The notes below the pieces were generated by a model. The model saw only the letters and a list, made by a program, of their open reading frames with translations. It ran no database searches and was not told the origin of the DNA. Positions 16,952-25,375 of a DNA stretch of 64,000 bases are shown piece after piece. The translations under genes and the position numbers were made by a program. The stretch is from [Leptolyngbya] sp. JSC-1 (GTDB taxonomy: Bacteria; Cyanobacteriota; Cyanobacteriia; Elainellales; Elainellaceae). The stretch lies in NCBI GenBank assembly GCA_000733415.1, contig KL662191.1, positions 3,780,980 through 3,844,979 on the forward strand, in the 5' to 3' direction. The first letter of the stretch is position 1. Each line of letters opens with the position of its first letter.

Positions 16952-17084
16952 AAGTAGTTAGCTTGTTTAGTGCCTCTAGAGAACCTTGTTCTTGAATTGC
17001 AACAATTGCCTTTTCTGCTTTTACGTCTTGTTTATTTTGAAACCATGACACAACTTTCTGTCGAAGTTCCCCTGCAACACCCAT
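16932..17084 (-). CDS. Small ORF of unknown function, 50 aa
   Basis: From ATG 17084: MGVAGELRQKVVSWFQNKQD, then a helical KAEKAIVAIQEQGSLEAL segment and stop at 16932. No strong ribosome-binding site. Predicted to be a short helical protein. It overlaps the following 55-aa ORF by 20 bp. The pair is too small for a firm gene call. Confidence 0.4.
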   Translation of the reverse strand: MGVAGELRQKVVSWFQNKQDVKAEKAIVAIQEQGSLEALNKLTTYAGIYS

Positions 17085-17122
17085 GGACCAGCTAACCTAA
17101 CTTTCTGTAACAGGCAGGAGGT

Positions 17123-17226
17123 GAGGCTGTGTTGATTGTACAAGATCAATGAGCAGCCTCGCTGATGTCCCCAGTAGTTAGGGCAATCTGCCTTAAGCCT
17201 TTCCTCTCAAATTCATCAGCGAGGCT
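17123..17226 (+). promoter_or_regulatory. Leader with mutually exclusive hairpins before the 65-aa gene
   Basis: The segment 17154-17167 (CAGCCTCGCTGATG) can pair in two ways. Upstream: with 17123-17136 (GAGGCTG plus TTGAT against ATCAA plus CAGCCTC). Downstream: with 17214-17226 (CATCAGCGAGGCT), a perfect 13-bp inverted repeat. The downstream arm contains the GAGG (17221-17224) that should act as Shine-Dalgarno for the ATG at 17235. Folding choice could therefore hide or expose the ribosome-binding site. Confidence 0.5.
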
Positions 17227-17234
17227 ACATTACT

Positions 17235-17432
17235 ATGACTACTGAGTTCAACGAACTGTTGAAGACTGCTTGTGACGACCGAGTGCAGATCTGGATTATC
17301 GGCACACGGGACCAGGTGATTCACCAGATGAACGAGTTTACCGTCAAGCAGATTGCCAGTGACCGTGCCCGATTTACACCTCTGATTCCTGCTCCTTTTG
17401 AAGGCAAATACATGACTGTGTTAGTGAGGTAG
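17235..17432 (+). CDS. Hypothetical 65-aa protein
   Basis: ATG 17235 follows GAGG with 10-nt spacing. The product MTTEFNELLKTACDDRVQIW... is soluble, with an amphipathic N-terminal helix, a beta-like VQIWIIGT, and a short C-terminal TVLVR strand. No family is recognised. Its structured leader suggests regulated expression. It is not overlapped by another convincing gene. Confidence 0.6.
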   Translation: MTTEFNELLKTACDDRVQIWIIGTRDQVIHQMNEFTVKQIASDRARFTPLIPAPFEGKYMTVLVR

Positions 17433-17592
17433 GAAACAGTCCAGTGCAGCCCTATACAGTCATTCACTCAGAAGATGGCTGCAAGCAAACAAAGTTCCCC
17501 AGCCCTGGGGGATTGTAGCTCTATTCGTATCCTGACTATATACTCAGCTATTATCGAGGACAATCACCATCGCTTGTTGAGGTTGTTACAGA

Positions 17593-18939
17593 CTAAACGG
17601 CGATGGAAAAATATTGACAGTTATTTCGCCCCAATTTTTTGGCCTGATATAGCGCTGTATCGGCCTTTTGGAGTAATGTGGTCGCATCCAGGCCATCGTC
17701 AGGATAGATGGCAATCCCTACACTGGTAGTGACGTGCAAGGAATGACCTTCCAATACAAAAGCAGGCTGGAGAGCCGCAATTAGTCTGTCAGCCACCGCG
17801 CTTGCATCGTTTCGACTATTGATGTGAGACAAAAGCAGCACAAATTCATCTCCCCCCCAGCGGGCCAACAGATCGATCTCTCGGAGACAGGCACTGAGGC
17901 GTTGCACCACCTGTTGCAGCAAACCATCCCCGATCGCATGGCCCAGGGTGTCGTTGACTTGCTTAAATCGGTCCAGGTCGAGAAACATGACGGCTAGCAG
18001 GTCTCGTTGCCCGTCTGAGGCATCCGTTACTTGAGCTAGTGCTTCAGCAAATTTTTGGTTGAATAGAATTCGATTCGGCAAATTGGTAAGCGGGTCATGA
18101 AACGCCTGGTGTTTGACGATGGCTTCGGCCTGTTTCGCTTGGGTGACATCGCGGAAACTCCAGACCCGACCGACGATCTGACCGTTTAGGTACTGGGGGC
18201 GTAGGTAATATTCAATTACTCTGTCATTTTTGAGTTGGAAGAAGTTATGTGCTTCTGTGTGAATTTGAGTCAGTAGATCCTGGAAATAAGCTACATCCGG
18301 CGCGAACAAAGCATCCAGGATAGAGTCGAGCGATTGCTGCGGGCAATCCCCTAATACTTGATCTGACAGGTGCCAAATCCTAGCAAACCGTTGATTAAAG
18401 CTGACAACGTTCCCTTCGTTATCCAGCACCAGAATTCCGTCTGCGGTTGCTTCTAGAGTTGCCAATAGCAATGCCAACGAGCTTTCTAACCGGGCATTGA
18501 TCTGCTTGAGCGATGCATTCTGTTCGGCTATCTGCTGCTCTTGCTGGAAGCGGCGTAAGGCTTCCGTCACGGTCAAGATGAGATCCGTTTCATCCCAGGG
18601 TTTACGGATGTAGCGATACAGAGCCGCCGCATTCACCACATTCCCTACAGAATCGGCATCAGCCTGACCGGTTAGCATGATCTTTAAGGTTTTGGGATAG
18701 AGGGAGTGAAGCTGAATCAATAAAGCATCGCCCTCCATGCCGCGCATTTTTTGATCCGAAATGATCAGAGGAATTTGTTTGCCTTCCGCAACTAGTTCTG
18801 CACAGAGTAACAGTGCATCTTCACCGCTACTGATCAGCTCAATATCATAATATTTGCCGAAATTGCGCTTGAGCTGTTGCCCTAAACTTCTGAGAATGGT
18901 CCATTCATCATCTACACAAACAATTGCCGCTCGTATCAT
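17593..18939 (-). CDS. Response regulator with PAS and GGDEF domains (diguanylate cyclase)
   Basis: About 448 residues from ATG 18939. N-terminal receiver (IVCVDDEW..., phosphoacceptor Asp in LIISDQKMRG, KPW near residue 118) followed by a coiled coil, one PAS domain (about 160-280, ATLEATADGILVLDNEGNV) and a GGDEF domain. The active site RWGGDEFVLLL is intact and is preceded at five residues by REID, a canonical RxxD inhibitory c-di-GMP site. No EAL domain. The protein should make c-di-GMP under control of phosphorylation. It is the last gene of a kinase-receiver-cyclase operon and starts 5 bp after the preceding stop. Confidence 0.93.
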   Translation of the reverse strand: MIRAAIVCVDDEWTILRSLGQQLKRNFGKYYDIELISSGEDALLLCAELVAEGKQIPLIISDQKMRGMEGDALLIQLHSLYPKTLKIMLTGQADADSVGNVVNAAALYRYIRKPWDETDLILTVTEALRRFQQEQQIAEQNASLKQINARLESSLALLLATLEATADGILVLDNEGNVVSFNQRFARIWHLSDQVLGDCPQQSLDSILDALFAPDVAYFQDLLTQIHTEAHNFFQLKNDRVIEYYLRPQYLNGQIVGRVWSFRDVTQAKQAEAIVKHQAFHDPLTNLPNRILFNQKFAEALAQVTDASDGQRDLLAVMFLDLDRFKQVNDTLGHAIGDGLLQQVVQRLSACLREIDLLARWGGDEFVLLLSHINSRNDASAVADRLIAALQPAFVLEGHSLHVTTSVGIAIYPDDGLDATTLLQKADTALYQAKKLGRNNCQYFSIAV

Positions 18940-18944
18940 TGATA

Positions 18945-19334
18945 TCAATCCAGTGCCGTACTAATCACCTGTTGTAGCTCTGCCTCAGTCCAGGGTTTGT
19001 GGAGGCAGGCATAGAGATTTGCTTCTCGTCTCGCTCGCTCAATTGCGGCTTCGTCAGCTTGCCCCGTCAACATCACGGTAACAATTTTAGGAAAGCGCTG
19101 ATGCACTTGAGTCAAAAATTCATCGCCTTTGATCCCAGGCATTAACCAATCCGAGACAATGATCAAAATTTTGATCTCTTCGCTGATTAGTTCATCGATC
19201 ACGATCCAGGCTTCTTCAGCATTTTGAGCAACCTCATAAATATAGCGATTGCCAAAGCAGCGTTTTAGCTGTTCTTTCAGGCATTTCAAAATAGTGACTT
19301 CGTCGTCTACACAAAGAATTGCTGCATCGGACAT
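18945..19334 (-). CDS. Single-domain response regulator
   Basis: 129 residues: acidic pocket ILCVDDEV, phosphoacceptor Asp in VSDWLMPGIKGDEF, conserved Thr in VMLTGQADEAAIE, Lys in LHKPWTEAEL. No output domain. It closely resembles the receiver of the adjacent cyclase (both LTGQAD and KPW), suggesting duplication. Placed between the kinase and the cyclase, it likely relays or competes for phosphate. Confidence 0.93.
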   Translation of the reverse strand: MSDAAILCVDDEVTILKCLKEQLKRCFGNRYIYEVAQNAEEAWIVIDELISEEIKILIIVSDWLMPGIKGDEFLTQVHQRFPKIVTVMLTGQADEAAIERARREANLYACLHKPWTEAELQQVISTALD

Positions 19335-19374
19335 GATTCAGTATCTCCTAATTCATTCCTTAGTTTTTTCCACG

Positions 19375-21012
19375 TTAAACCGCTCCAATCGGCAGCCAAA
19401 CCTTGAATTGAGTGCATCCAGGCTGGCTCTCTACCGCAATATAGCCCTGGTGTTTCTCAACAATCTTTTGACTGATATACAGTCCTAGCCCGCTGCCTTC
19501 TCCTGCGGCCTTGGTGGTAAAAAAGGCGTCAAACATCCTCTGCTGCACTTCTGGAGAGATTCCAGAACCTGTGTCTGTAATGCTGACTTCCACTCCGTCA
19601 TCCTGTTGGCGAGTTGTCAGCATCAGCTTTCCCTTTGACTGCATCGCCTGAATAGCATTATGAATCAGGTTAGTCCAGACCTGAATCAGCTCATCTGGAT
19701 AGCCCCAGATTGCAGGAATGGGTTGATAGTCGCGAATTAGTTCGATATTGCGCTTCAGCTGGTTGTGATAGATCTCGATTACCGTTTCTAATCCATCTGT
19801 GACTTCCACACGCTGCTTTTTCCCAGTTTGGTCAAACCGAGCATAGCTCTTCAAGGCAAAAACGATTTTGGCAGAACGATCAACAGCTCGTAGAATCATT
19901 TGGTTGTTAATAAACGAACAGGTCAGGTTATAGGCAAACTGCACCGCCCATTCACCCTGATCACCTTTTAAGAGAGGTGCTAAAAACTCAGTTTGTTCAT
20001 GGATGCCCATGTCCATGAGCAGATCAGCAGTGTCTCTGGCATTTTCAAGTCCATACTCTTGAAGCTGAGTCGTGAGTTTGCGCTTCAGCGCCCGGTTTTC
20101 AGTGGATGCAATCAGGGGTTGACTATTGAGTGCTCGCTGGACCAACTCAAAGAAGCTCGCCTGTTCTGCATCGTTTAGCCGTTGGTGTAGATAAGGCAGT
20201 TCGACCAACGCTTCCTGTAGTGCTTTATGAGTGTTGTCAGCAGACGCTTTGATAGTACCCAAAGGATTATTGATCTCGTGCGCCACTCCAGCAATTAACT
20301 GCCCCAAGGCTGCCATCTTTTCTTGCTGAATCAGCTGGCTTTGCGTTTGCTGCAGATCCTGCAAGGCAGTTTCGAGAGCTTGATTTTTGGCCCACAACTT
20401 GTTGCTGAATCGGTGAAACAAACTTCCAATAATTGCAGCAGACAAAATCAACGATGCACTGGTGCCAAAATCGGCAATCCTACGTGTCTGTTCCTTTTGT
20501 TCTATAAATCTTTTTTCTAGAATTGCAACTTCAGCGTATAGATCATCGTAGATTTCATCAATGCCGTCTGCATCAATATCGATTGCCTCTTTGATCTTGC
20601 CTTGAGCAATTAGCCCCATAGCGTCATCAATCTCGGTCCTGTAGAGCATATAGAGCGAAAACAGGTTGCTGAGGCTGTCTTGTTGATCAATTTGTTGCAG
20701 CTCATTCAGAATGATATCAGTACTCTGGCGATTTTCAGCTAGCTCCTCAGTCAGATTCTCATCGATCTCACCTTTCGCAATCCCTTCCCACTCCAAAGCA
20801 TTGAGTCTGCTTACTTGCTCTTTTACGCGGGTTAGAAGCAGTCTGGTGTTATTACTGCGCTCTGCAATTTGATTGAACTGATAAATGGCAGTAGCACTCA
20901 TGATTGCAGCAATCAGTGCTGTCAATAGCACAGACCACGTTGACAATTTGGGCTTGAGCTTGGGAATCGGAGCAGACGAAATAGATCCTATCGGTTTAGG
21001 GGTACTAAGCAT
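19375..21012 (-). CDS. Membrane-bound sensor histidine kinase
   Basis: About 545 residues from ATG 21012 (MLSTPKPIGS); a TTG at 21105 would extend it. One N-terminal span (WSVLLTALIAAIMSATAIYQF), a helical periplasmic sensor of about 150 residues, a second span (GTSASLILSAAIIGSLF), a coiled coil, then HisKA with H-box GVAHEINNPLGTI. The kinase domain has N-box NLIHNAIQAM, DTGSGI and GEGSGLGLYIS. All catalytic motifs are intact. A 260-residue insertion with helical character separates the H-box from the N-box. First gene of the operon with the receiver and cyclase. Confidence 0.93.
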   Translation of the reverse strand: MLSTPKPIGSISSAPIPKLKPKLSTWSVLLTALIAAIMSATAIYQFNQIAERSNNTRLLLTRVKEQVSRLNALEWEGIAKGEIDENLTEELAENRQSTDIILNELQQIDQQDSLSNLFSLYMLYRTEIDDAMGLIAQGKIKEAIDIDADGIDEIYDDLYAEVAILEKRFIEQKEQTRRIADFGTSASLILSAAIIGSLFHRFSNKLWAKNQALETALQDLQQTQSQLIQQEKMAALGQLIAGVAHEINNPLGTIKASADNTHKALQEALVELPYLHQRLNDAEQASFFELVQRALNSQPLIASTENRALKRKLTTQLQEYGLENARDTADLLMDMGIHEQTEFLAPLLKGDQGEWAVQFAYNLTCSFINNQMILRAVDRSAKIVFALKSYARFDQTGKKQRVEVTDGLETVIEIYHNQLKRNIELIRDYQPIPAIWGYPDELIQVWTNLIHNAIQAMQSKGKLMLTTRQQDDGVEVSITDTGSGISPEVQQRMFDAFFTTKAAGEGSGLGLYISQKIVEKHQGYIAVESQPGCTQFKVWLPIGAV

Positions 21013-21738
21013 GGAATCAAAACGTAAAAAATAAAGTGAAATTGGTATCGGGTTGGGGTTTTGCAAGCCGGCCAAAGTGGTGTCAGCAGTGTTAGATGAA
21101 GTCAAATGAAGTCAATGAAGTCAGCAGTTTTCCGTAAGCTATTGCCGTTCTAGAGGATATTACTGAGGCTAGTTCTGCAATAATTGGCCGCAATAGGATC
21201 ATTTTTCCCGGAATTTCCCTAAAAATTCACATGCTTGCTACCGTTTGCCCGGAATGCGCCTCACGTTCAATTATTCTCTGTAGTAATACGGTGAAGCTAG
21301 TCAACATTACTGCTGACTAATTCGTCCTTGGCCGCTTTAAATTAAAAACTCTCAGGAATAGATAATTCAACGAGTAAAAAATCATGCCCAAACTTAGCAT
21401 CACGCTACTTAATCAGCACATTAGTCAAGTTAAAGATGGATTGGCTGCATCAAGGCAGAAACTTTAAGTGAAAGCATGCTGATTGACTACCTGCTCCTGA
21501 CCTACGGCAGATCGCTGATTGTCAGTATTAATACCTCAGAAATTGATATACTAATCCTTAAATTGAACATGATATTCGCGTGTTCCTGGCGGGGTCATCC
21601 ACTGCTTTGCTGTTGCTGTTGCCTGAGTGAATGGTGAAGTGAATCTAGCAATTCGCCGATCCATACTCATTCTTCTATATGTGGAGTTCGCACCATAGAG
21701 TCGCGACTCGCTTGACTTACTCTTGACTGACTGAGCAA
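21013..21738. other. Long intergenic region upstream of the kinase operon
   Basis: About 725 bp, AT-richer than the neighbours. It contains the operon promoter on its left. A 27-codon open stretch starting at 21383 (MPKLSITLLNQHISQVKDG) looks like a gene fragment but is too short to call. No repeats or RNA genes recognised. Confidence 0.5.
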
Positions 21739-21999
21739 TTGCGTGTCAAGGCACTGTTCTACAGTTGGAAAACGGCGCGATTTGTGTCGTTTGTGTTGAT
21801 GTTCGCATCGATGTTATTGATTCTGCTACAGCTTGGGGTGTTCAGATTGGATATCTCTTTAATGCAGGCGTACTTTGAGTCTTCTGCATTTGTTAGTTAC
21901 AGCTTTTTCCAGGCTAGTGAAGTACGAAAAACGGGGTGCAGGGGCAGTGCCCCTGCGTGGGGGCTTCGCCCCCACACCCCCCATACCTCCCATGAGTGA
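21739..21999 (+). pseudogene. Small membrane ORF interrupted by a MITE
   Basis: GTG 21739 opens a frame with a clear membrane span (FVSFVLMFASMLLILLQLGV). After about 53 residues the coding frame runs into the MITE at 21898, and the last 33 residues are encoded by the repeat (the RKTGCRGSAPAWG type sequence). The frame end is therefore not native. The original gene could have continued into the sequence right of the element, but I cannot show continuity with the ORF at 22173. Confidence 0.5.
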
Positions 22000-22010
22000 A
22001 AAACGCTGTA
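21898..22010 (+). mobile_element. MITE, copy 1
   Basis: About 113 bp bounded by TACAGC and GCTGTA, with imperfect terminal inverted repeats (TACAGC[C/G]TTTTTC type) and a GC-rich centre (GGGGCAGTGCCCCTGCG). It is about 90% identical by eye to 41295-41410 and to the reverse complement of 51957-52063. TA at both ends fits target duplication by an IS630/Tc1-mariner-type transposase. No transposase inside. Confidence 0.82.
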
Positions 22011-22172
22011 AATTGGCTAGTTAAATCGACTAACTTGCATCTATCGTGGACCATGCGACTTTCTTGCTACACGCAGTACTACTTGCGCTAGTTTTTATAC
22101 CAATACGCCTGCTGCTGGCATTACCCTGTTTTTGGTGTTGGGCTACAGTCCTATCTGCAAGAAGACATCAAT

Positions 22173-22649
22173 TTGCGTTTGCAGCAACTCTATCCTAATC
22201 ATAGAGAGCTTCAGGGCAGGTTGCAGGAGCTAGAAAAACTGATCGAGTTACATCGAAAAGTGGACACAACTGCATTTTGCGCCTGTCAAAACATTAGTCA
22301 ACTTGAGCAGAGAATTCTTTGGCTACTGGGCTTGAAGTTTCTAGCTCTCCTACCAATGCTCGCCGTGACCCTCATTCCAGACCATGCCGCATTCCGCTTT
22401 CGCTTTATCCTCACCCACAACCTGTATCAGGGCATTCGATATACCGATCAGCTCTACGGTAGAGTTATAGAATTTGGGGCAGACTATAATCTGCCTGCTT
22501 GTCACGTTCTATTTAGCTTGAGTGGGCACCATACTGACGTTGTGCTGACGGTCTCTAAATCATGTCACGAAATTTGGCTGAATCTGCGAACTCCAATGTA
22601 TCAGGAGATATATAAACCGAAATACGGCATAGTACAAAACGCTGCTTAG
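22173..22649 (+). CDS. Hypothetical protein with one membrane segment, 158 aa
   Basis: The frame starts at TTG 22173 at the latest; it is open back to 22092 without an ATG. A helical N-terminus (LQQLYPNHRELQGRLQELEKL) is followed by a hydrophobic stretch (ILWLLGLKFLALLPMLAVTLI). The C-terminal half is mixed. No family is recognised. Lack of a good start and the MITE 160 bp upstream suggest this may be the 3' part of a disrupted gene. Confidence 0.4.
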   Translation: MRLQQLYPNHRELQGRLQELEKLIELHRKVDTTAFCACQNISQLEQRILWLLGLKFLALLPMLAVTLIPDHAAFRFRFILTHNLYQGIRYTDQLYGRVIEFGADYNLPACHVLFSLSGHHTDVVLTVSKSCHEIWLNLRTPMYQEIYKPKYGIVQNAA

Positions 22650-23041
22650 AGGACAATCTAGAAGAATTGAGGTGAGAAACATCAACGGCAAGACAACCAG
22701 CAGCATTGCAGCATTCAGGAGCAAAAGTGATGATAGCTTGGGAACTAAGTCAGAAAAATCATGTACAACCAACAGGTCCAATAAAGAGGATCAGTAGATC
22801 GCAAATCCTGTTGAGATCCCCCCTACCCCTCCTCACAAAAGGCTACCGTGTACACAGATCTCGATGGTGCTCCGCACCGCCCGGAGGGCGATCGCGACTC
22901 AATGCAAGGGGTCGATTCCCCTTTTCTGAGATGCCCTGCGGGCATCCCAGAAAAGGGGAATTGTGCTATCACACACTGCGCGAACAAACCCAAGTCTAGT
23001 GGGCAAAATGACTTCATTTTCGATCGACTGAGGATAGGGTT
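22650..23041. other. Intergenic region with palindromic repeat
   Basis: About 390 bp before the large PAS kinase. It holds a HIP1 octamer (22888-22895) and repeat family A copy 3. The stretch AGGGGTCGATTCCCCTT resembles a tRNA T-arm but lacks the rest of a tRNA. The kinase promoter must be here; not identified. Confidence 0.5.
22916..22960. repeat. Repeat family A, copy 3 (near-perfect palindrome)
   Basis: 45-bp palindrome with arms TTCCCCTTTTCTG and CAGAAAAGGGGAA around the core ATGCCCTGCGGGCAT. It shares the GCCCTGCGGGC core and AGAAAAGGGG arm with 3682-3722 and 12661-12701, but is more symmetric. It could form a strong hairpin or cruciform. Confidence 0.75.
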
Positions 23042-25375
23042 ATGCGCTCCGATTTGCCTGATTCAGAGGTTGCTCTTGGACAAGCCGATTTGCTGTTTCG
23101 AACCTTGTTTGAGCAGTCTGGTGTGGGGATTGCTTTCCTGGACTCAGATCGGCGTGTCATCAAGGCGAACCAGAAGTTTTGTGACCTGTTGACCTATCGT
23201 ACAACCGACCTGCCGCTACCCTTGTCAGACCTGATTCATCCTGAGGATTGGCAGCTGCTCTGCATTGGTATTCACACCTTAGACAGCGGCATTCAGTCCA
23301 ATTTTTCGCTTGAGAAACGCTACATCTGTAAAAACGGTGTTTTCCTGTGGGCCAACACCACCGTGGCTCGTGTGGGTGAGGTCAGTAGCGCTCCCCGGCT
23401 CTATACATTGATGGTGCAGGATATTAGCACCTGCAAGCAAACCGAAGCCGCCTATCAGCAGCGAGAGGCCCAACTCAGCAGTATTCTCAACTGTACGAAT
23501 GCAGCGATTGCCCGCCTGCGTCGCCTTTCCGATCAAGAGTTTGAGTATGACTACATGTCGGCTGGCTGTCAGCAGGTGTTTGGTTTCAGTGCTGAAGAGT
23601 TTCTCGCCGACAAACACCTATGGCGCTCGCATGTGTTTCCAGATGATTTGGCCAAACTGCTGCTGCCTGAGCAGTTAACCCAGCCCAGGGTGTTAACGGC
23701 AGAGTACCGCTTTTATCACAAAGATGGTAGCCTGCGCTGGATTGCTGGTTTTGTCACAGCTGAGTGGGACGTTGCCTCGAATAGCTGGGTGTTGACAGCC
23801 ATTGACGTAGACATCACCGAGCGCAAACGCACCGAGGCTGAACTGCGGGAAAAAGAAGCCTTTCTACGCAGTATTTATGAAGGCGTGAGAACTAGCATCT
23901 TTGTCGTTGATATCACGGCAGATGGCGATTTTCACTATGCGGGATTCAATCCGGTCCACGTTAAGATGACTGGCATCACTAACGAAGCACTGCGCGGTAA
24001 AACGCCAGAACAGGTGCTACCGCCCACAACCGCCGCTGAAGTGCGCAGAAATTATCAACGCTGTGTTGAAGAGGGGGGAATCCTCTTTGAGGAGAGACTC
24101 TCCTTCCAAGGCCAAGACCTGTGGTGGCAGACGCGCCTGACACCTTTACAAGATGAGCAGGGGCGCATCTACCGTATTGTCGGCACCAGCAATAACATCA
24201 CCAAACGCAAACAGGCCCAAATGGCCCTACAAGCAAGCCAGGAGCGACTGAACTTTCTACTCACCTCCTCGCCTGCTGTGATCTACACTGCCAAGCCAGA
24301 GTCTCCCTATACTGCCACCTTCGTGAGCCAGAACATCGAAACATTGACAGGATACAAGGTTGAGCAATTTTACCAGGAGTCCGGCTTTTGGCTACAGTGC
24401 CTCCATCCTGACGATGTTTCCGTCGTGCATCAGGCGATCACTCAGCTGATTAAAAACGGACATGTCAGCTATGAATACCGGTTTTTGCATCCATCTGGCA
24501 ATTATTGCTGGCTCCAAGATGAGGCTAAACTGATCCGAGATGCAGCGGGTGCTCCAGTAGAAATTATTGGCTACTGCATCGACATTACTAGCCGCAAAAC
24601 CGCAGAATTAGCGCTACAGCAGTTAAATACGGAGTTAGAGCAACGGATTCAGTCCCGCACTGCCGCCCTGCAAGAAAGTGAGGAACTGTTTCGCCAATTC
24701 ACCGAAAATATTCCCAAGGTGTTTTGGATGGAAGACTTGGAGGGAAATTTACTCTACGTGAGTCCCAGTTTTGCCGAAGTCTGGGGCATTCCAACCGCGA
24801 TCCTCTACCAGAACCCGCAAGCATGGCTGGATGCGGTGCATCCGGAGGACCGCATCTGGATGGCGATTGTGGCAATTAATCGATTGGAATATCACGAAGA
24901 AGATATCGAGTACCGGATTCTGCAATCGGACACAGACATTTGCTGGATTCGGGAGCGAGCTTTCCCTATTTATAATTCTCAAGGAGCAGCCTACCGAGTA
25001 GCCCGCATCGCCGAAGACATCACGGCGCAAAAGCAGGCAGAAGCTGAAATTCACCGCAGCCGCGATTTATTTGAAGCTGTCTTTCAAGAATCGGCTGACG
25101 CAGTTTTTCTGGTGGATCCAGTCACATTGTTGATCCTCAACTGCAATCAGCGAGCCGTTGATCTGTTTGAAGCCAACCACACCGATGAGTTGATCGGCAT
25201 TCAGGGGCACACACTGCATCGCTATCCATTTTGGGGGAACGATGTGCTAGTCGCGCAGCAACAGCTCGCGGCAAACGGCGTCTGGAGTGGTGAAATCGAA
25301 TACTGCACGCTGAGGGGACATTTTTTTGGGGTAGCATTGCCGCCAAGACAATTCATGTCGCTGGGCGAAAAATGA
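23042..25375 (+). CDS. PAS-repeat sensor, N-terminal part of a split histidine kinase
   Basis: 777 residues with six PAS/PAC units (about residues 15-140, 145-270, 275-395, 400-525, 550-675, 680-end), each closing with a DIT.RK.AE type linker. There is no kinase domain here. The sixth PAS breaks at the T7 tract 25321-25327: in frame it ends GHFFGVALPPRQFMSLGEK, whereas one base back gives HFFWGSIAAKTIHVAGRKMT, the normal PAS ending, which continues into the next ORF. The native protein is probably about 1395 residues, with the sensor here and the kinase downstream. The two ORFs overlap by four bases (ATGA). Confidence 0.9.
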   Translation: MRSDLPDSEVALGQADLLFRTLFEQSGVGIAFLDSDRRVIKANQKFCDLLTYRTTDLPLPLSDLIHPEDWQLLCIGIHTLDSGIQSNFSLEKRYICKNGVFLWANTTVARVGEVSSAPRLYTLMVQDISTCKQTEAAYQQREAQLSSILNCTNAAIARLRRLSDQEFEYDYMSAGCQQVFGFSAEEFLADKHLWRSHVFPDDLAKLLLPEQLTQPRVLTAEYRFYHKDGSLRWIAGFVTAEWDVASNSWVLTAIDVDITERKRTEAELREKEAFLRSIYEGVRTSIFVVDITADGDFHYAGFNPVHVKMTGITNEALRGKTPEQVLPPTTAAEVRRNYQRCVEEGGILFEERLSFQGQDLWWQTRLTPLQDEQGRIYRIVGTSNNITKRKQAQMALQASQERLNFLLTSSPAVIYTAKPESPYTATFVSQNIETLTGYKVEQFYQESGFWLQCLHPDDVSVVHQAITQLIKNGHVSYEYRFLHPSGNYCWLQDEAKLIRDAAGAPVEIIGYCIDITSRKTAELALQQLNTELEQRIQSRTAALQESEELFRQFTENIPKVFWMEDLEGNLLYVSPSFAEVWGIPTAILYQNPQAWLDAVHPEDRIWMAIVAINRLEYHEEDIEYRILQSDTDICWIRERAFPIYNSQGAAYRVARIAEDITAQKQAEAEIHRSRDLFEAVFQESADAVFLVDPVTLLILNCNQRAVDLFEANHTDELIGIQGHTLHRYPFWGNDVLVAQQQLAANGVWSGEIEYCTLRGHFFGVALPPRQFMSLGEK

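Noticed and set aside
21383..21466. 27-codon open stretch MPKLSITLLNQHISQVKDG
   Set aside because: Too short and without neighbours to support it; perhaps a fragment.
22895..22935. tRNA-like T-arm (AGGGGTCGATTCCCCTT)
   Set aside because: No acceptor, D or anticodon stems could be fitted around it; it is part of the flank of palindromic repeat A.
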